Source of the DNA: Thermoactinospora rubra
Lineage (GTDB): Bacteria; Actinomycetota; Actinomycetes; Streptosporangiales; Streptosporangiaceae
DNA length: 64,000 bases
Direction: 5' to 3'
NCBI RefSeq assembly: GCF_002093975.1
Contig: NZ_KZ084328.1
Span: forward strand, 63,088-127,087
Program-made: the position numbers and the translations under genes
In this document: positions 28,617 through 37,534 of the stretch, one piece after another
Position numbering within the stretch: position 1 is the stretch's first letter
How the letters are laid out: the number at the start of each line of letters is the position of its first letter
The notes under the pieces: model-generated
What the model saw: only the letters and a program-made list of their open reading frames with translations
Databases searched by the model: none
What the model was told of the DNA's origin: nothing

Positions 28617-29018
28617 ATGACCTCACGTCTCAACCCTTACATCAGCTTCGACGGCGACGCCCGCGAGGCCATGGAGTTCTACAAGGAGGTCTTCGGCGGC
28701 GAACTGGTCGTCAACACCTTCGGGGAGTTCGGCATGCAGGAGGCGGCCGACAAGGTCATGCACGCCATGCTCGAGACGCCCAAGGGCTTCACGCTCATGG
28801 CCGCCGACACCCCGCCCGGCATGGAGTACCGCCCGGGCTCGGCCATCGCCATCTCCCTGAGCGGGGACGACGGCGACGAGCTGCGCGGCTACTGGGAGAA
28901 GCTCTCGCAGGGCGGGAACGTCACGATGCCGCTGGAGAAGCAGATGTGGGGGGATGTGTACGGCGCGTGCACCGACCGGTTCGGCGTCGAGTGGATGGTC
29001 AACATCTCCGAGGGCTGA
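28617..29018 (+). CDS. VOC-family (PhnB-like) protein
   Basis: The 133-residue protein starts TSRLNPYISFDGDAREAMEFYKEVFGGELVV and contains MAADTPPGM and MWGDVYGACTDRFGVEWMVN, matching the PhnB/3-demethylubiquinone methyltransferase-like VOC group. The function is unspecific, as is usual for these stand-alone proteins. A GAGGAGG ribosome site supports the ATG at 28617. Confidence 0.88.
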   Translation: MTSRLNPYISFDGDAREAMEFYKEVFGGELVVNTFGEFGMQEAADKVMHAMLETPKGFTLMAADTPPGMEYRPGSAIAISLSGDDGDELRGYWEKLSQGGNVTMPLEKQMWGDVYGACTDRFGVEWMVNISEG

Positions 29019-29386
29019 CCGTCCCAGGGTGGGTGCCGTGTCCCCTTCCCGGCACCCGCTCCGGCACCGGGACACCGCTGCGCGCCGGGCATTCCGTGCC
29101 ATCGCCAGGACGGCGGAGTCCGGAGACATCGACGAAGCCACTACCTGTGACAACAAGCTAGAGATCAGTAAGAGGCCTTTTTCGTCCTGGGCCTCTTCGA
29201 GGCAGTCGCCGCTCCTCATCTGAGGCGCATCTTCGACTCGAATCCTGCGTCGGCCTCCGATGTCGCCGATCGGCTGCCCGGGATCTTCGAGGACATGACC
29301 TCGTCGGTCCGGAAGACGACGCGCTCCAGGAGATGGCCCGCTCGATGCGGCGGAACGGCACTCGTAGCCGTCGGGCTCGTCCGGCC
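29019..29386. other. Gene-free stretch with an 8-bp hairpin
   Basis: No convincing gene is seen. The DNA is visibly less GC-rich than its surroundings. An inverted repeat AAGAGGCC...GGCCTCTT (about 29170-29200) lies past the VOC gene and could end either neighbouring transcript. Confidence 0.4.
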
Positions 29387-30133
29387 TCACATCCGAGATC
29401 TCAGCACGTCGACCTCGCAGCCTGGCGAGGACGGATCAAAGCCGTGTTCGACCAGCCAGCGGACCGCCAGCAGGCTTCGCAACGACCACCACGCGCGGAT
29501 CACGTCGAGGTCGACGTCGGTGCCGTAGCCGGCGACGACGTCGCCAAGGCGCTCCTCGTGTCCGAGCGTCAAGGTGGCGAGGTCGAACAGGGCATCGCCC
29601 TGGGCCGCCTCGGACCAGTCGATCACGCCGGTGATCTCGTCAGTGTCGACGAACACGTGGCTGACCTGCAGGTCGCCGTGCGTGAACACCGGTGTCCACG
29701 GCCGGAGCGCAGCCTCGGCAACCCGGCGGTTGCGCGTGACCAGGTCGGTGGGCAGGACGCCGTTCGCGACGAGCCACTCGCATTCGCCGTCGAGGCGCGA
29801 TGCGATCTCGTCGAGGCTCCGACCGGGCCATGGCGGCAGCGGCGCGTCGTGCAGCATCCGTGCGGCGGCACCCGCCGCGGCCCACGCCGCCGGCGACGCG
29901 GTCGACGGCTCGCCGAGGCGGCCGAGTGCCGTCCCTGGGAGGGCGGCGAGCGCGAGCACGGGCGGTTTCCGCCACATAACCTCCGGAGTCGGGATCGGCG
30001 CCATGGCCATCGCCTCGACCTCGACATCGGTGCGCGTCTGATCGGCGTCGATCTTCAGGAACACGTCGCCGACGCGCAGGGTCGCGCGCTCGTGATGGGC
30101 GACGACGACCTCGACCTCCTCCACGCCGGCCAT
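29387..30133 (-). CDS. Aminoglycoside phosphotransferase (APH)-family protein
   Basis: The 248-residue kinase-like protein has the APH catalytic loop FTHGDLQVSHVFVD (HGD, about 152-165) and the metal-binding VIDWSEAAQGDALFDLA. Family members phosphorylate aminoglycosides, macrolides or small metabolites; the substrate here cannot be told from sequence. The catalytic loop reads HGDLQVSHV where HGDLxxxNV is usual, so His replaces the loop Asn. That may lower activity. Confidence 0.8.
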   Translation of the reverse strand: MAGVEEVEVVVAHHERATLRVGDVFLKIDADQTRTDVEVEAMAMAPIPTPEVMWRKPPVLALAALPGTALGRLGEPSTASPAAWAAAGAAARMLHDAPLPPWPGRSLDEIASRLDGECEWLVANGVLPTDLVTRNRRVAEAALRPWTPVFTHGDLQVSHVFVDTDEITGVIDWSEAAQGDALFDLATLTLGHEERLGDVVAGYGTDVDLDVIRAWWSLRSLLAVRWLVEHGFDPSSPGCEVDVLRSRM

Positions 30134-30690
30134 TATCGCGGGATGATCGTCGGCGTCGCCACGGGTTTGTCGCGTGCGACTGCCCGGCTGACCGCGTCCC
30201 GCTGCCCGGGGGCCTCGTGCACGACACCGACCGCTGACGGATCGAGCAGCGATCGTCCTCGATGGCGTGCAGGACCGTGATGGCCTGCACGGTTACCGTG
30301 ATGCGGTGCGGGCGACGCCGTGTCTCTGCCGAGCCTCTCACGCCGGCTTGCATCTCCAGCAGGGGGAGCCACCAGGCTTGATCAACGGCTGGCCGGCGCC
30401 GGAGGCTCTGAGGCCGTCGCTCGGCTGGGCCATCCGGGCCATCCGCGCTCGGCGGTGAAGCCTTGGCTGTTGCGGCCCTGGCGGGAGGGGGACGTCTGTG
30501 CCCTGGTGGCGGCGTTCCGGGACCCCGCGTTGCGCCGCTGGACGCAGGCCCCACTGGAGGACGAGGCGGCGCGCTGCGGTGGCAGCGGGCGGCATGGACG
30601 GCCGGATCGAAGGCTTGTGGCCCAACCGTCCCGTCAACGTCCCCGAGGCCCTGTTCGACCCGACACGAGCCACCTTGCGCGGGGCGGGCT
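30134..30690. other. Gene-free stretch with a degraded GNAT fragment
   Basis: No intact gene is recognised between the divergent APH start and the DHFR-like stop. The only coding-like piece is the acetyltransferase remnant at 30459-30590. Base composition is mixed, suggesting patchwork acquisition. Confidence 0.4.
30459..30590 (+). pseudogene. GNAT acetyltransferase N-terminal remnant
   Basis: A short plus-strand frame reads KPWLLRPWREGDVCALVAAF then DPALRRWTQAP, the typical first beta-strand and helix of RimJ/RimL-type GNAT proteins. The homology stops within about 40 residues, and no acetyl-CoA-binding motif follows in any frame. Confidence 0.5.
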
Positions 30691-31323
30691 TCAGGCGCCG
30701 CGATCGGGTGCGCTCATGTCCCCCGTCCCGGGCGTGCCATCGGCGAGCCCGTAGCGCAGGTACACGATGCCCTTCGGACTGGCCACCGGCGGTTGGAGGA
30801 GTTCGACGTTCGTGGGCACCGCGCCACCGTCGAACACCTTCTTCCCGACGCCGAGCACGATCGGGTGCACCCAAAGGTCGAGACGGTCGAAGAGCTTCTC
30901 GCGCAGGAGGCTCTGCACCAGGTTCAGGCTCCCGACGACCTTCACGTGCTCGTGCCGGTCGCGGATCTCGCGCACCGCGCCGGCCAGATCCGGGCCGAGC
31001 TGCGTGGACCCGGCCCACGAGAGGTCGGGCTTGCCGCGGGAGGCCACGTATTTCGGGACGCTGTTGAAGAGCGTGGCGATCTCGTTGTCCTGGCCGCCCT
31101 CCTGGTACGGCCAGGAGGCGGCGAAGATGTCATACGTCCGCCGGCCGAGCAGGAGGGCGTCTGTGCCCTCGTACGCGGCACCGACCTGCGCCCCGGTGAC
31201 CTCGTCCAGCAGGGGCGCCTGCCAGCCGCCGAACGGGAACCCCACCGGGTCCTCGTCGGGGCGGCCGGGCGACTGCCCGACGAGGTCGAGGGTTGCGAAC
31301 AGCTCGATGTGGATGAGGCCCAT
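30691..31323 (-). CDS. Dihydrofolate reductase-like (RibD C-terminal) protein
   Basis: The 210-residue protein has the RibD_C/DHFR-like fold: IHIELFATLDLVGQ at the start, LLLGRRTYDIFAASWP, KVVGSLNLVQSLL and LDLWVHPIVLGVGKKVF. These stand-alone proteins are common in soil actinomycetes; their substrate is generally unknown. The ATG has GGAG 6 bases upstream. Confidence 0.85.
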   Translation of the reverse strand: MGLIHIELFATLDLVGQSPGRPDEDPVGFPFGGWQAPLLDEVTGAQVGAAYEGTDALLLGRRTYDIFAASWPYQEGGQDNEIATLFNSVPKYVASRGKPDLSWAGSTQLGPDLAGAVREIRDRHEHVKVVGSLNLVQSLLREKLFDRLDLWVHPIVLGVGKKVFDGGAVPTNVELLQPPVASPKGIVYLRYGLADGTPGTGDMSAPDRGA

Positions 31324-31714
31324 GCCGTACTCCCCGATGAGTTGGCTGTCTCGGTCGGGGAGGTAGACCTGTGAGCGCCGGCAGACTCATCGCTGCGACG
31401 GCGACCGGCTTCGTCCTCGTCGGCCGCCTCGCCCGGTGCCCTGCTCACGTCACCGGGCCGGGACGCCGCACCGGCACTCCCCACTCACGATGGATCACAG
31501 GCCGCGCCCACCCTGGGTGGCTGCTCCGCGTCCAGCGTCACCGCGGGTCACCGGCGCGATCTACGGCTGTGGTGCCGGCCCCTGTCGCTCTCGCTGCGGA
31601 TGCTCGCCGCAAGACGCGGAGGCTGCCATCCTCGCCGGCATGGAGAGCACACGGTTCACACGGCAAGAGGCCGAGATCGCATCTGCGCGACTCGGCCTCT
31701 GACCTGGGTGAACG
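31324..31714. other. Gene-free stretch upstream of the DHFR-like gene
   Basis: No convincing gene is seen. Frames that stay open in it run into the tRNA and lack recognisable protein sequence. The tRNA terminator hairpin lies at its right edge. Confidence 0.4.
31666..31700 (-). terminator. Terminator hairpin after tRNA-Val(CAC)
   Basis: A 10-bp perfect stem, AGAGGCCGAG/CTCGGCCTCT, starts 14 bases beyond the tRNA 3' end on the minus strand. Confidence 0.6.
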
Positions 31715-31789
31715 TGGTGGGCGATACTGGGATCGAACCAGTGACCTCTTCGGTGTGAACGAAGCGCTCTCCCGCTGAGCTAATCGCCC
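31715..31789 (-). tRNA. tRNA-Val (CAC)
   Basis: The acceptor stem GGGCGAT/ATCGCCC closes a standard cloverleaf. The anticodon loop TTCACAC, flanked by CTTCG/CGAAG, gives anticodon CAC. The T-arm is GGTTCGATCC, and the 3' CCA is encoded. Confidence 0.95.
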
Positions 31790-32221
31790 GGGATCCGCCG
31801 GCCCCTCGCGGCGCCGACGGAGAAAACCATACCGCACTCCGCGACCAACTGGCGAAGCGAAGCCGCGACGCGGGGAAGATTCGGGGCAATGGCGGTGGTT
31901 AGCCACCAGCATGGCGGCTCGTCGCATAGCATCGTGCTGTCCCGGTAGGGGCTGATGGTGATCTTTCGTCGGGAAGATGCCGGAGGCGGCCGGTCGGGAC
32001 GAAGCTCTACAAGACGCAAAACCCTTGCAAACACGAACCGATAACCGATGTTTCGCCAGGTAGATGGCTAAATGTCCAGCTGTGATGTGCGTTACAGAAG
32101 GGCCTGGGAGCGGAATCTCTCCAACAGGTTTCTTCGTTCGGCGTCATAGCTCAGGGCGAAGTCCGTCAGAGCAGTGCAAGCCCCGCAGAGGGGACCGTTC
32201 GACGAAAAGGTTTGGCTGACG
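31790..32221. other. Long leader region upstream of ssgB
   Basis: This 432-base stretch has no gene and is less GC-rich than the genome. It presumably holds the developmental promoter(s) of ssgB. I could not assign a sigma-factor consensus with confidence. Confidence 0.4.
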
Positions 32222-32638
32222 ATGAACAGCACCACCGTCTCCGCCGAGCTTGGCCTTCGGCTTGTGGTCCCCGACCGAACCACCGTCCCCCTGCTCGCCG
32301 GGCTCAGCTACACGGCCGACGACCCGTACGCCATCCGCATGGCCTTCCACGTGGGGAACGACGAGCCGGTCGAGTGGATCTTCGCCAGGGAGCTGCTCAC
32401 CGTGGGCATCGTGCGCCGGGTCGGAGACGGCGACGTGCAGGTGTGGCCCGCCCGCCACGACGGCGAGCGCACCCTCCACATCAGCCTCACCTCGCCCTTC
32501 GGGCAGGCGCTGTTCGAGGTGCCGCTGGCTCCGCTGACGGAGTTCCTGCATCGCACCTACGAGCTGGTCCCCGCCGGCCGCGAGACGGACTTCATGGACC
32601 TGGACGCCGAGCTCACCAACATGCTCTGGCCCTCCTGA
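32222..32638 (+). CDS. ssgB: SsgB-like sporulation/cell-division protein (SsgA family)
   Basis: The 138-residue SsgA-like protein reads LRLVVPDRTTVPLLAGLSYTADDPYAIRMAFHVG, then EWIFARELLTVGI and FEVPLAPLTEFLHRTYELVPAGRE, which is SsgB-type sequence along its whole length. In Streptomyces SsgB marks future septum sites and recruits FtsZ during sporulation-specific division. Its presence supports a sporulating mycelial actinomycete. It is transcribed alone after a long leader. Confidence 0.93.
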   Translation: MNSTTVSAELGLRLVVPDRTTVPLLAGLSYTADDPYAIRMAFHVGNDEPVEWIFARELLTVGIVRRVGDGDVQVWPARHDGERTLHISLTSPFGQALFEVPLAPLTEFLHRTYELVPAGRETDFMDLDAELTNMLWPS

Positions 32639-32655
32639 GCAACCCCGCAAGACCC

Positions 32656-33297
32656 CTAGGATCCGGCCAGCTCGCGCATGCGGGTGATCTCGATGGCCTG
32701 CTCGGAGTACACGTCCTTGGCCATGAGCAGCATCTGCTGATCCCGGCCCGCCGCCAGCTCCTCCTTCGCCATCCGCAGCGCCCCCTCGTGGTGCCGGATC
32801 ATCAACTCCAGGAACAACCGGTCGAACTGCGCGCCCCGCGCGGCTCGCAGGGCCTCCATCTGCTGCGGCGTCGCCATGCCGGGCATGGACGCCGCCGAAT
32901 GCCCCGCGTGGTCCGGCGTACGGCCCAGCGCCGCCAGCCACTCGGTCATCCGCCGGATCTCCGGCTCCTGGGTGAGCGCGATCCGCTCGGCCACCTTGCG
33001 TATCGCGGGCGTCGTGGTGCGGGCCGCGACCAGGCCGGTCATCTCCAGCGCCTGGCGGTGGTGCGGGATCATCTGCTCGGCGAAGCGCACGTCGGCCGCC
33101 ACCGGTTCGGCCGAGGTCTGCAGGCGTTCGCCCGGCGTCGCCGTACGGCCTGGGGAGCCGGGGGCGTCCGGGACGATCACCGGGGGGCCCGTGCCGACGA
33201 CGCCCGCCGTCGGCTCGGAGCAGCCTGCCAGCCCAATCATCCCGATAAATGTGACAATAGCCGGACCCATCCTGAAACTTCGTGCCATAGCTTCCAT
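32656..33297 (-). CDS. DUF305 lipoprotein
   Basis: The 213-residue protein has a signal with lipobox IGLAGC (Cys about 26) and a Pro/Thr linker. The DUF305 four-helix domain has paired metal-type His motifs MIPHHRQALEM (about 75) and MIRHHEGALRMA (about 163), and Met/His-rich HAGHSAASMPGMATP between them. DUF305 proteins are linked to copper or other metals. ATG at 33297 is taken; ATG at 33288 (GGAAG upstream) is equally possible. It diverges from the LVIVD gene across 31 bases. Confidence 0.88.
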   Translation of the reverse strand: MEAMARSFRMGPAIVTFIGMIGLAGCSEPTAGVVGTGPPVIVPDAPGSPGRTATPGERLQTSAEPVAADVRFAEQMIPHHRQALEMTGLVAARTTTPAIRKVAERIALTQEPEIRRMTEWLAALGRTPDHAGHSAASMPGMATPQQMEALRAARGAQFDRLFLELMIRHHEGALRMAKEELAAGRDQQMLLMAKDVYSEQAIEITRMRELAGS

Positions 33298-33328
33298 AGT
33301 GGTGCAGTCGTCCTCAAGGGGGAGCCAG

Positions 33329-34750
33329 GTGACCTCGGCCAAGTTGACCGCAGCCGCGTGCGCGGCCCTGCTGCTCGTGTCGGCCTGCGCCGGCCAGGGC
33401 ACCGCGGGTTCGCCCACCGACCGGCCGCAGAGCGCCACCCAGCCCTCCGTGACCTCGGAGCAGACCCCCGCGCAGACGCCCGCGCAGACCCCCGCCCAGA
33501 CGGCCGCCACCGGCGAGATCACCCACAGCGACAACGTCAGGCTGGTGGCCAACCTCCCCCGCCAGGCGCCGCTCAACGGCGCCATGGACTGGAACTCCGA
33601 CCTGGCCTTCCAGGGTGAGTACGCCTACGTGGGCAACTTCGGCGGCTTCTCCGTCGTCGACATCGGTGACCCCGCCAAGCCGAAGGTCGTGAGCGTCGTG
33701 CGCTGCCCCGCCCAGCAGAACGACGTGTCGGTCTACGGTGACCTGCTGTTCCTGTCGGTGGACGAGACGCGCAGCGACGCGACGTGCACCTCCAAGCACG
33801 GCGACGCCTGGGAGGGCATCCGGATCTTCGACATCAAGGACAAGAAGGCCCCCCGCTACGTCGGCGCGGTGGCCACGCAGTGCGGCTCCCACACCCACAC
33901 CATGGTCCCCGGCAAGGACCCGGACACGCTGTACATCTACGCCTCCTCCGCGGGCCCCGAGCCGGAGTCGAAGACCTGCCGGCCGCCGCACAAGTCGATC
34001 CAGGTGGTGGAGGTCCCGCTGAAGGACCCGGCCCGCGCCAGGGTCGTGGCCCAGCCCGACATCTTCCCCCTGGGCCAGAAGGACTCCTTCTTCACCGGCT
34101 GCCACGACGTGACGGCCTTCCCCGAGAAGAACCTGGCCGCCGCGGCCTGCTACGGCGACGGCGTGCTGCTCGACATCTCCGACCCGGTCCGCCCGAAGGT
34201 CCTCCAGCAGGTCCGCGACGAGCAGAACTTCGACATCTGGCACTCGGCGACCTTCAACAACGACGCCACCAAGGTCGTCTTCAGCGACGAGTTCGGCGGC
34301 GGCGGCATGGCGACCTGCAACAGCCGCATCCCCAGGACCAAGGGCGCCAACGCGATCTACGACATCGTGGACGGCAAGCTGGAGCGGCGCGGCTACTTCA
34401 AGATGCCCAGGGAGCAGACGGCCAGGGAGAACTGCGTGGCCCACAACGGCTCGCTGCTGCCGGTGAAGGGCCGCGACATCATGGTCCAGGGGTGGTACCA
34501 GGGCGGCGTGTCCGTCTGGGACTTCACCGACTCGGGCAACCCGCGGGAGATCGGCTTCTTCGACCGCGGCCCGTCCACCGCGCGCACGCCGATCGCGGGC
34601 TCCTGGTCGGCCTACTACTACAACGGCTACATCTACTCCAGCGACATCCTCCAGGGCCTGGACGTCATCGAGATCACCGACCCGCTGACCGATCCGGCCA
34701 GGAAGGTGCGGATGGACGACTTCAACGTCCAGACCCAGAAGACGTACTAG
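33329..34750 (+). CDS. Secreted LVIVD-repeat beta-propeller lipoprotein
   Basis: The 473-residue protein has a signal ending in lipobox LLVSAC, a TPAQ-repeat linker (about 45-57) and then LVIVD-type propeller blades: GGFSVVDIGDPAKPKVVSVV, IRIFDIKDKKAPRYVGAV, GVLLDISDPVRPKVLQQV and GVSVWDFTDSGNPREIGFF. Several conserved histidines (GSHTHTMV, GCHDV, WHSA, AHNGS) suggest metal binding. The GTG start has GGGGGAG 6 bases upstream. Its pairing with DUF305 hints at a joint extracellular metal role; this is inferred. Confidence 0.88.
   Translation: MTSAKLTAAACAALLLVSACAGQGTAGSPTDRPQSATQPSVTSEQTPAQTPAQTPAQTAATGEITHSDNVRLVANLPRQAPLNGAMDWNSDLAFQGEYAYVGNFGGFSVVDIGDPAKPKVVSVVRCPAQQNDVSVYGDLLFLSVDETRSDATCTSKHGDAWEGIRIFDIKDKKAPRYVGAVATQCGSHTHTMVPGKDPDTLYIYASSAGPEPESKTCRPPHKSIQVVEVPLKDPARARVVAQPDIFPLGQKDSFFTGCHDVTAFPEKNLAAAACYGDGVLLDISDPVRPKVLQQVRDEQNFDIWHSATFNNDATKVVFSDEFGGGGMATCNSRIPRTKGANAIYDIVDGKLERRGYFKMPREQTARENCVAHNGSLLPVKGRDIMVQGWYQGGVSVWDFTDSGNPREIGFFDRGPSTARTPIAGSWSAYYYNGYIYSSDILQGLDVIEITDPLTDPARKVRMDDFNVQTQKTY
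33461..33496 (+). repeat. 12-bp coding repeat (QTPA linker)
   Basis: Three tandem copies of CAGACSCCCGCG encode the flexible QTPA linker between the lipid anchor and the propeller. Confidence 0.8.
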
Positions 34751-35584
34751 CTAGCGGGGGTCCAGGTCCTTGGCCGAGCGCTCGGCGAAGACCTCCATGG
34801 CCTGGCGGGTGACGGGGCCGGGGGCGGCGGGCAGCACGGTGTCGTCGACCATCCTGATCGGCTGCACGTCGCGGGTCGTGGAGGTCAGGAACGCCTCCTC
34901 GGCCTCGTACAGGGCCCGCAGCGGCACGTCGGCCTCCTCGCCGCCGTACCACTCCAGCACCAGCGCCCGCGTCACGCCGGCCAGGCAGCCGGAGTCCAGG
35001 GTGGGGGTCAGCAGCCGCCCGTCCTGGACGATGAAGACGTTGGAGCCGGTGCCCTCGCACAGGTTGCCCGCGAGGTTGCCGAAGATCGCCTCTCCGCCGC
35101 CGCGCGCCTTGGCGTAGGCCAGGGCCTTGGCGTTGTCGCCGTAGGAGGTGGACTTCACCCCGGCCAGCGCGCCGCGCTCGTTGCGTGGCCAGGGCACGAC
35201 GGTGACGTTGGCCGTCGGGGGGAAGGGCGGCTGCTCGTCGACGATGACCACGGTGGTGGTGCCCTGCGTGCCGCGGTCGGAGCCGAGGGGGCCCGGGCCG
35301 CTGGTGTAGGTGACACGGATGCGGCCGAGCGCCCACCTGGGGGCCGCGGCCAGCAGCTTGCGCACGCCGTCGGCGATGGCCTCCAGGTCGGGTTCGGGCA
35401 GGTCCATGCGCCGGGCGCTGAGCGCGAGCCGGTCGAGGTGGCGGGTAAGCGCGAAGGACTCCCCGCCCACGATCTTGATCGTCTCGAACACGCCGTCGCC
35501 GACCATGAGCCCGTGGTCCCACACCGAGACCTTGGCCTCGGCGGGGGCGAGCAGTTCCCCGTTGACCCAGACGGGAACGTTCAT
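34751..35584 (-). CDS. pabC: Aminodeoxychorismate lyase-like PLP enzyme (class IV aminotransferase)
   Basis: The 277-residue fold-type IV PLP protein reads VWVNGELLAPAEAKVSVWDHGLMVGDGVFETIK, with the Lys-containing GVKSTSYGDNAKALAYAKARGG, EGTGSNVFIV and the late TSTTRDVQPI. The start ATG at 35584 overlaps the stop of the chorismate-binding gene (ATGA), so the two act as a pabB-pabC pair that makes 4-aminobenzoate for folate or for a secondary metabolite. A D-amino acid or branched-chain aminotransferase is the alternative. Confidence 0.88.
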   Translation of the reverse strand: MNVPVWVNGELLAPAEAKVSVWDHGLMVGDGVFETIKIVGGESFALTRHLDRLALSARRMDLPEPDLEAIADGVRKLLAAAPRWALGRIRVTYTSGPGPLGSDRGTQGTTTVVIVDEQPPFPPTANVTVVPWPRNERGALAGVKSTSYGDNAKALAYAKARGGGEAIFGNLAGNLCEGTGSNVFIVQDGRLLTPTLDSGCLAGVTRALVLEWYGGEEADVPLRALYEAEEAFLTSTTRDVQPIRMVDDTVLPAAPGPVTRQAMEVFAERSAKDLDPR

Positions 35585-36582
35585 ATGACACCTTCCGAAG
35601 CTAGTGCGATCAGCCGCGAAGCCTTCAGCTCGGTCTCCAGCCACTCGCGCCGGGGGTCGCTGCCCCAGGTGATGCCCGCGCCCGTGCCGAAGCGGAGCAC
35701 CTGGGAGGAGATCCAGAACGTGCGGATGCCCACGGCCAGCGCCGCCGTGCGCCGGTCGGCGTCGACCCAGCCCACCGCCCCACAGTACGGCCCGCGCGGC
35801 ACGGGTTCGAGCTCATTGATGATGCGCAGGGCCGAGGATTTGGGCGCCCCGGTCACCGAGCCGGGCGGGAAGGTGGCCGCGAACAGTTCCGGCCAGCCCA
35901 CGCCGTACGGCAGGCGGGCCCGGACGGTGGAGACCAGGTGGACCAGGCCGGGGTGCTGCTCCACCGCGCACAGCGCGGGCACCTCCACCGAGCCGACCTC
36001 GGCCACGATGCCCAGGTCGTTGCGGACCAGGTCGACGATCATCACGTTCTCGGCGTAGTCCTTGGCCTGCAGGTCGGCGGCCGTCCTCCCGGTGCCCTTG
36101 ATGGGGCGGGACTCCACGACGTCGCCGTCCCTGCTCAGGTACAGCTCCGGGGAGGCCGACACGACGGTCAGCCCGGGCAGGCCGACGAAGGCCGCGTGGG
36201 GGGCGGGGTTGCCCTCGGCGAGCCGGTGGGCCAGCGCCAGCGGATCGGCGCCGGGCGGCAGCGGGGCGCTCAGCACCCGGCACAGGTTGGCCTGGTAGAC
36301 CTCGCCCTGCTCGATGTAGTGCCTGATGGTGTCCACGCCGCGCTCGTAGGCGGCCTGGTCGAGCGAGCTGCGCCACCGCTCGGGGCGGGGGCCGCGCCAG
36401 GGGCCGGCGGGCGGCGGCAGGGGCGCGGGCCGTACCCGGTCGAAGCGGGCGCAGGTCACCTTGCCCTCGTAGTCGACGACGACGGCCCACCAGCCCTCGC
36501 CGTCGAGGGCGGCGAGGTCGGTCGTGACGTCCCGCAGGCCGGTGGCCAGCAGTCCGCCGACGTGGGCGAGGCTGTCGTGCAC
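35581..36582 (-). CDS. pabB: Aminodeoxychorismate synthase component I-like chorismate-binding enzyme
   Basis: The 333-residue chorismate-binding domain has YIEQGEVYQANLCR, SASPELYL, ESRPIKGTGRTA, ENVMIVDLVRNDLGIVAEVGSV and FPPGSVTGAPKSSALRII. It aminates chorismate with ammonia supplied by a PabA-type glutaminase, which is not in the window. The GTG start follows the LysR stop by 4 bases, and the only purine tract (GGGGA) abuts it, so translation may depend on coupling. Confidence 0.9.
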   Translation of the reverse strand: MHDSLAHVGGLLATGLRDVTTDLAALDGEGWWAVVVDYEGKVTCARFDRVRPAPLPPPAGPWRGPRPERWRSSLDQAAYERGVDTIRHYIEQGEVYQANLCRVLSAPLPPGADPLALAHRLAEGNPAPHAAFVGLPGLTVVSASPELYLSRDGDVVESRPIKGTGRTAADLQAKDYAENVMIVDLVRNDLGIVAEVGSVEVPALCAVEQHPGLVHLVSTVRARLPYGVGWPELFAATFPPGSVTGAPKSSALRIINELEPVPRGPYCGAVGWVDADRRTAALAVGIRTFWISSQVLRFGTGAGITWGSDPRREWLETELKASRLIALASEGVI

Positions 36583-36586
36583 TCCC

Positions 36587-37465
36587 CTATTGTCCCAGGA
36601 CTTCGACGAGCTCCAGCGCGGCGGGGAGCGGGTTGCCGGGCAGCGCCGCGTAGACCTTGCGCCGCGGCCCGCCGCCCGTCAGCGGCCTGATCACCACGCC
36701 GTCCGGTACGGCTCGCGCCGCCAGCCGGGGCACGAGCGTGACGCCCAGCCCGGCGGCCACGAAGCCGAACTTGCCCGACCACTCGGCCACCCGGGGGCCG
36801 CGCAGCGGGGTGAACCCGGCCGCGGCGCAGGCGGCGACCAGTTGCGTGGGCTGGCCGCGCGGGGCCGCCTCGATCCACCGCTCCTCCGCCAGCTGCCGCA
36901 GGTCGAGCACGTCCTCATCGGCCAGGGGGTGGCCGGCGGGCAGCGCCACGAGCAGGTCGTCCTCGCGCAGCTCCACCAGCGAGGCCGGGGCGACGGCGCC
37001 CACCTGGCCGGAGGGGTAGTCGCTGACCACCGCGACGTCGAGCGCCCCGGAGTGCAGGCCCTCCAGCAGGCGGCCGCTGAGCGCCTCGGTGAGCCTGACC
37101 TCCACGTCGGGGCGGCGCGCGGCGTACTCCTTCAGCGCCCTGGGCACCAGGTCGATGTTGGCCGTGGCGAACGCCCCCACGCGCAGGGTGCCGCCGAGCC
37201 CGGCGTGGATGGCGGCCAGTTCCTCCTCGGCGCGGTCCAGGCGCTCCAGGACGGCGGTGACGTGCCGGTGCAGGGCCGCTCCCGCGGGCGTCAGCCGTAC
37301 TCCCCTGGCCAGCCGTTCGAACAGCGGCCCGCCGGCCTCCCGTTCCAGCGCGGCCATCCGCCGCGAGACGGCCGACTGGGTGTAGCCCAGCAGCTCGGCG
37401 GCGGCGGTGAAGGACCCGGTGCGGGCGATCTCGTCGAACAGGCGGAAGGCATTCGCGTCAAGCAT
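36587..37465 (-). CDS. LysR-family transcriptional regulator
   Basis: The 292-residue protein has an N-terminal winged HTH (FDEIARTGSFTAAAELLGYTQSAVSRRMAALEREAGGPLFERL) and a periplasmic-binding-protein-like effector domain. The start is ATG at 37465, or 37474 three codons earlier. It diverges from the dehydrogenase-RidA gene, and a perfect 8-bp inverted repeat spans the gap, so it probably controls that gene. pabB follows within 4 bases. Confidence 0.88.
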   Translation of the reverse strand: MLDANAFRLFDEIARTGSFTAAAELLGYTQSAVSRRMAALEREAGGPLFERLARGVRLTPAGAALHRHVTAVLERLDRAEEELAAIHAGLGGTLRVGAFATANIDLVPRALKEYAARRPDVEVRLTEALSGRLLEGLHSGALDVAVVSDYPSGQVGAVAPASLVELREDDLLVALPAGHPLADEDVLDLRQLAEERWIEAAPRGQPTQLVAACAAAGFTPLRGPRVAEWSGKFGFVAAGLGVTLVPRLAARAVPDGVVIRPLTGGGPRRKVYAALPGNPLPAALELVEVLGQ

Positions 37466-37472
37466 GGCTGGC

Positions 37473-37534
37473 ATGCAATCTAGTCGTTTGTGGAATGCCT
37501 CGCGAATCCGCTTTGCTGGGACACGTGATTGCAT
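37473..37534. promoter_or_regulatory. LysR-type divergent control region with inverted repeat
   Basis: ATGCAATC (37473-37480) and its exact complement GATTGCAT (37527-37534) flank the intergenic DNA. The two arms overlap the start regions of the LysR and dehydrogenase genes. The spacing would suit a looped tetramer; this is inference. Confidence 0.4.

Noticed and set aside
31371..31778. Possible small gene running into tRNA-Val
   Set aside because: It is read through the tRNA on the opposite strand and has no ribosome site or protein similarity.
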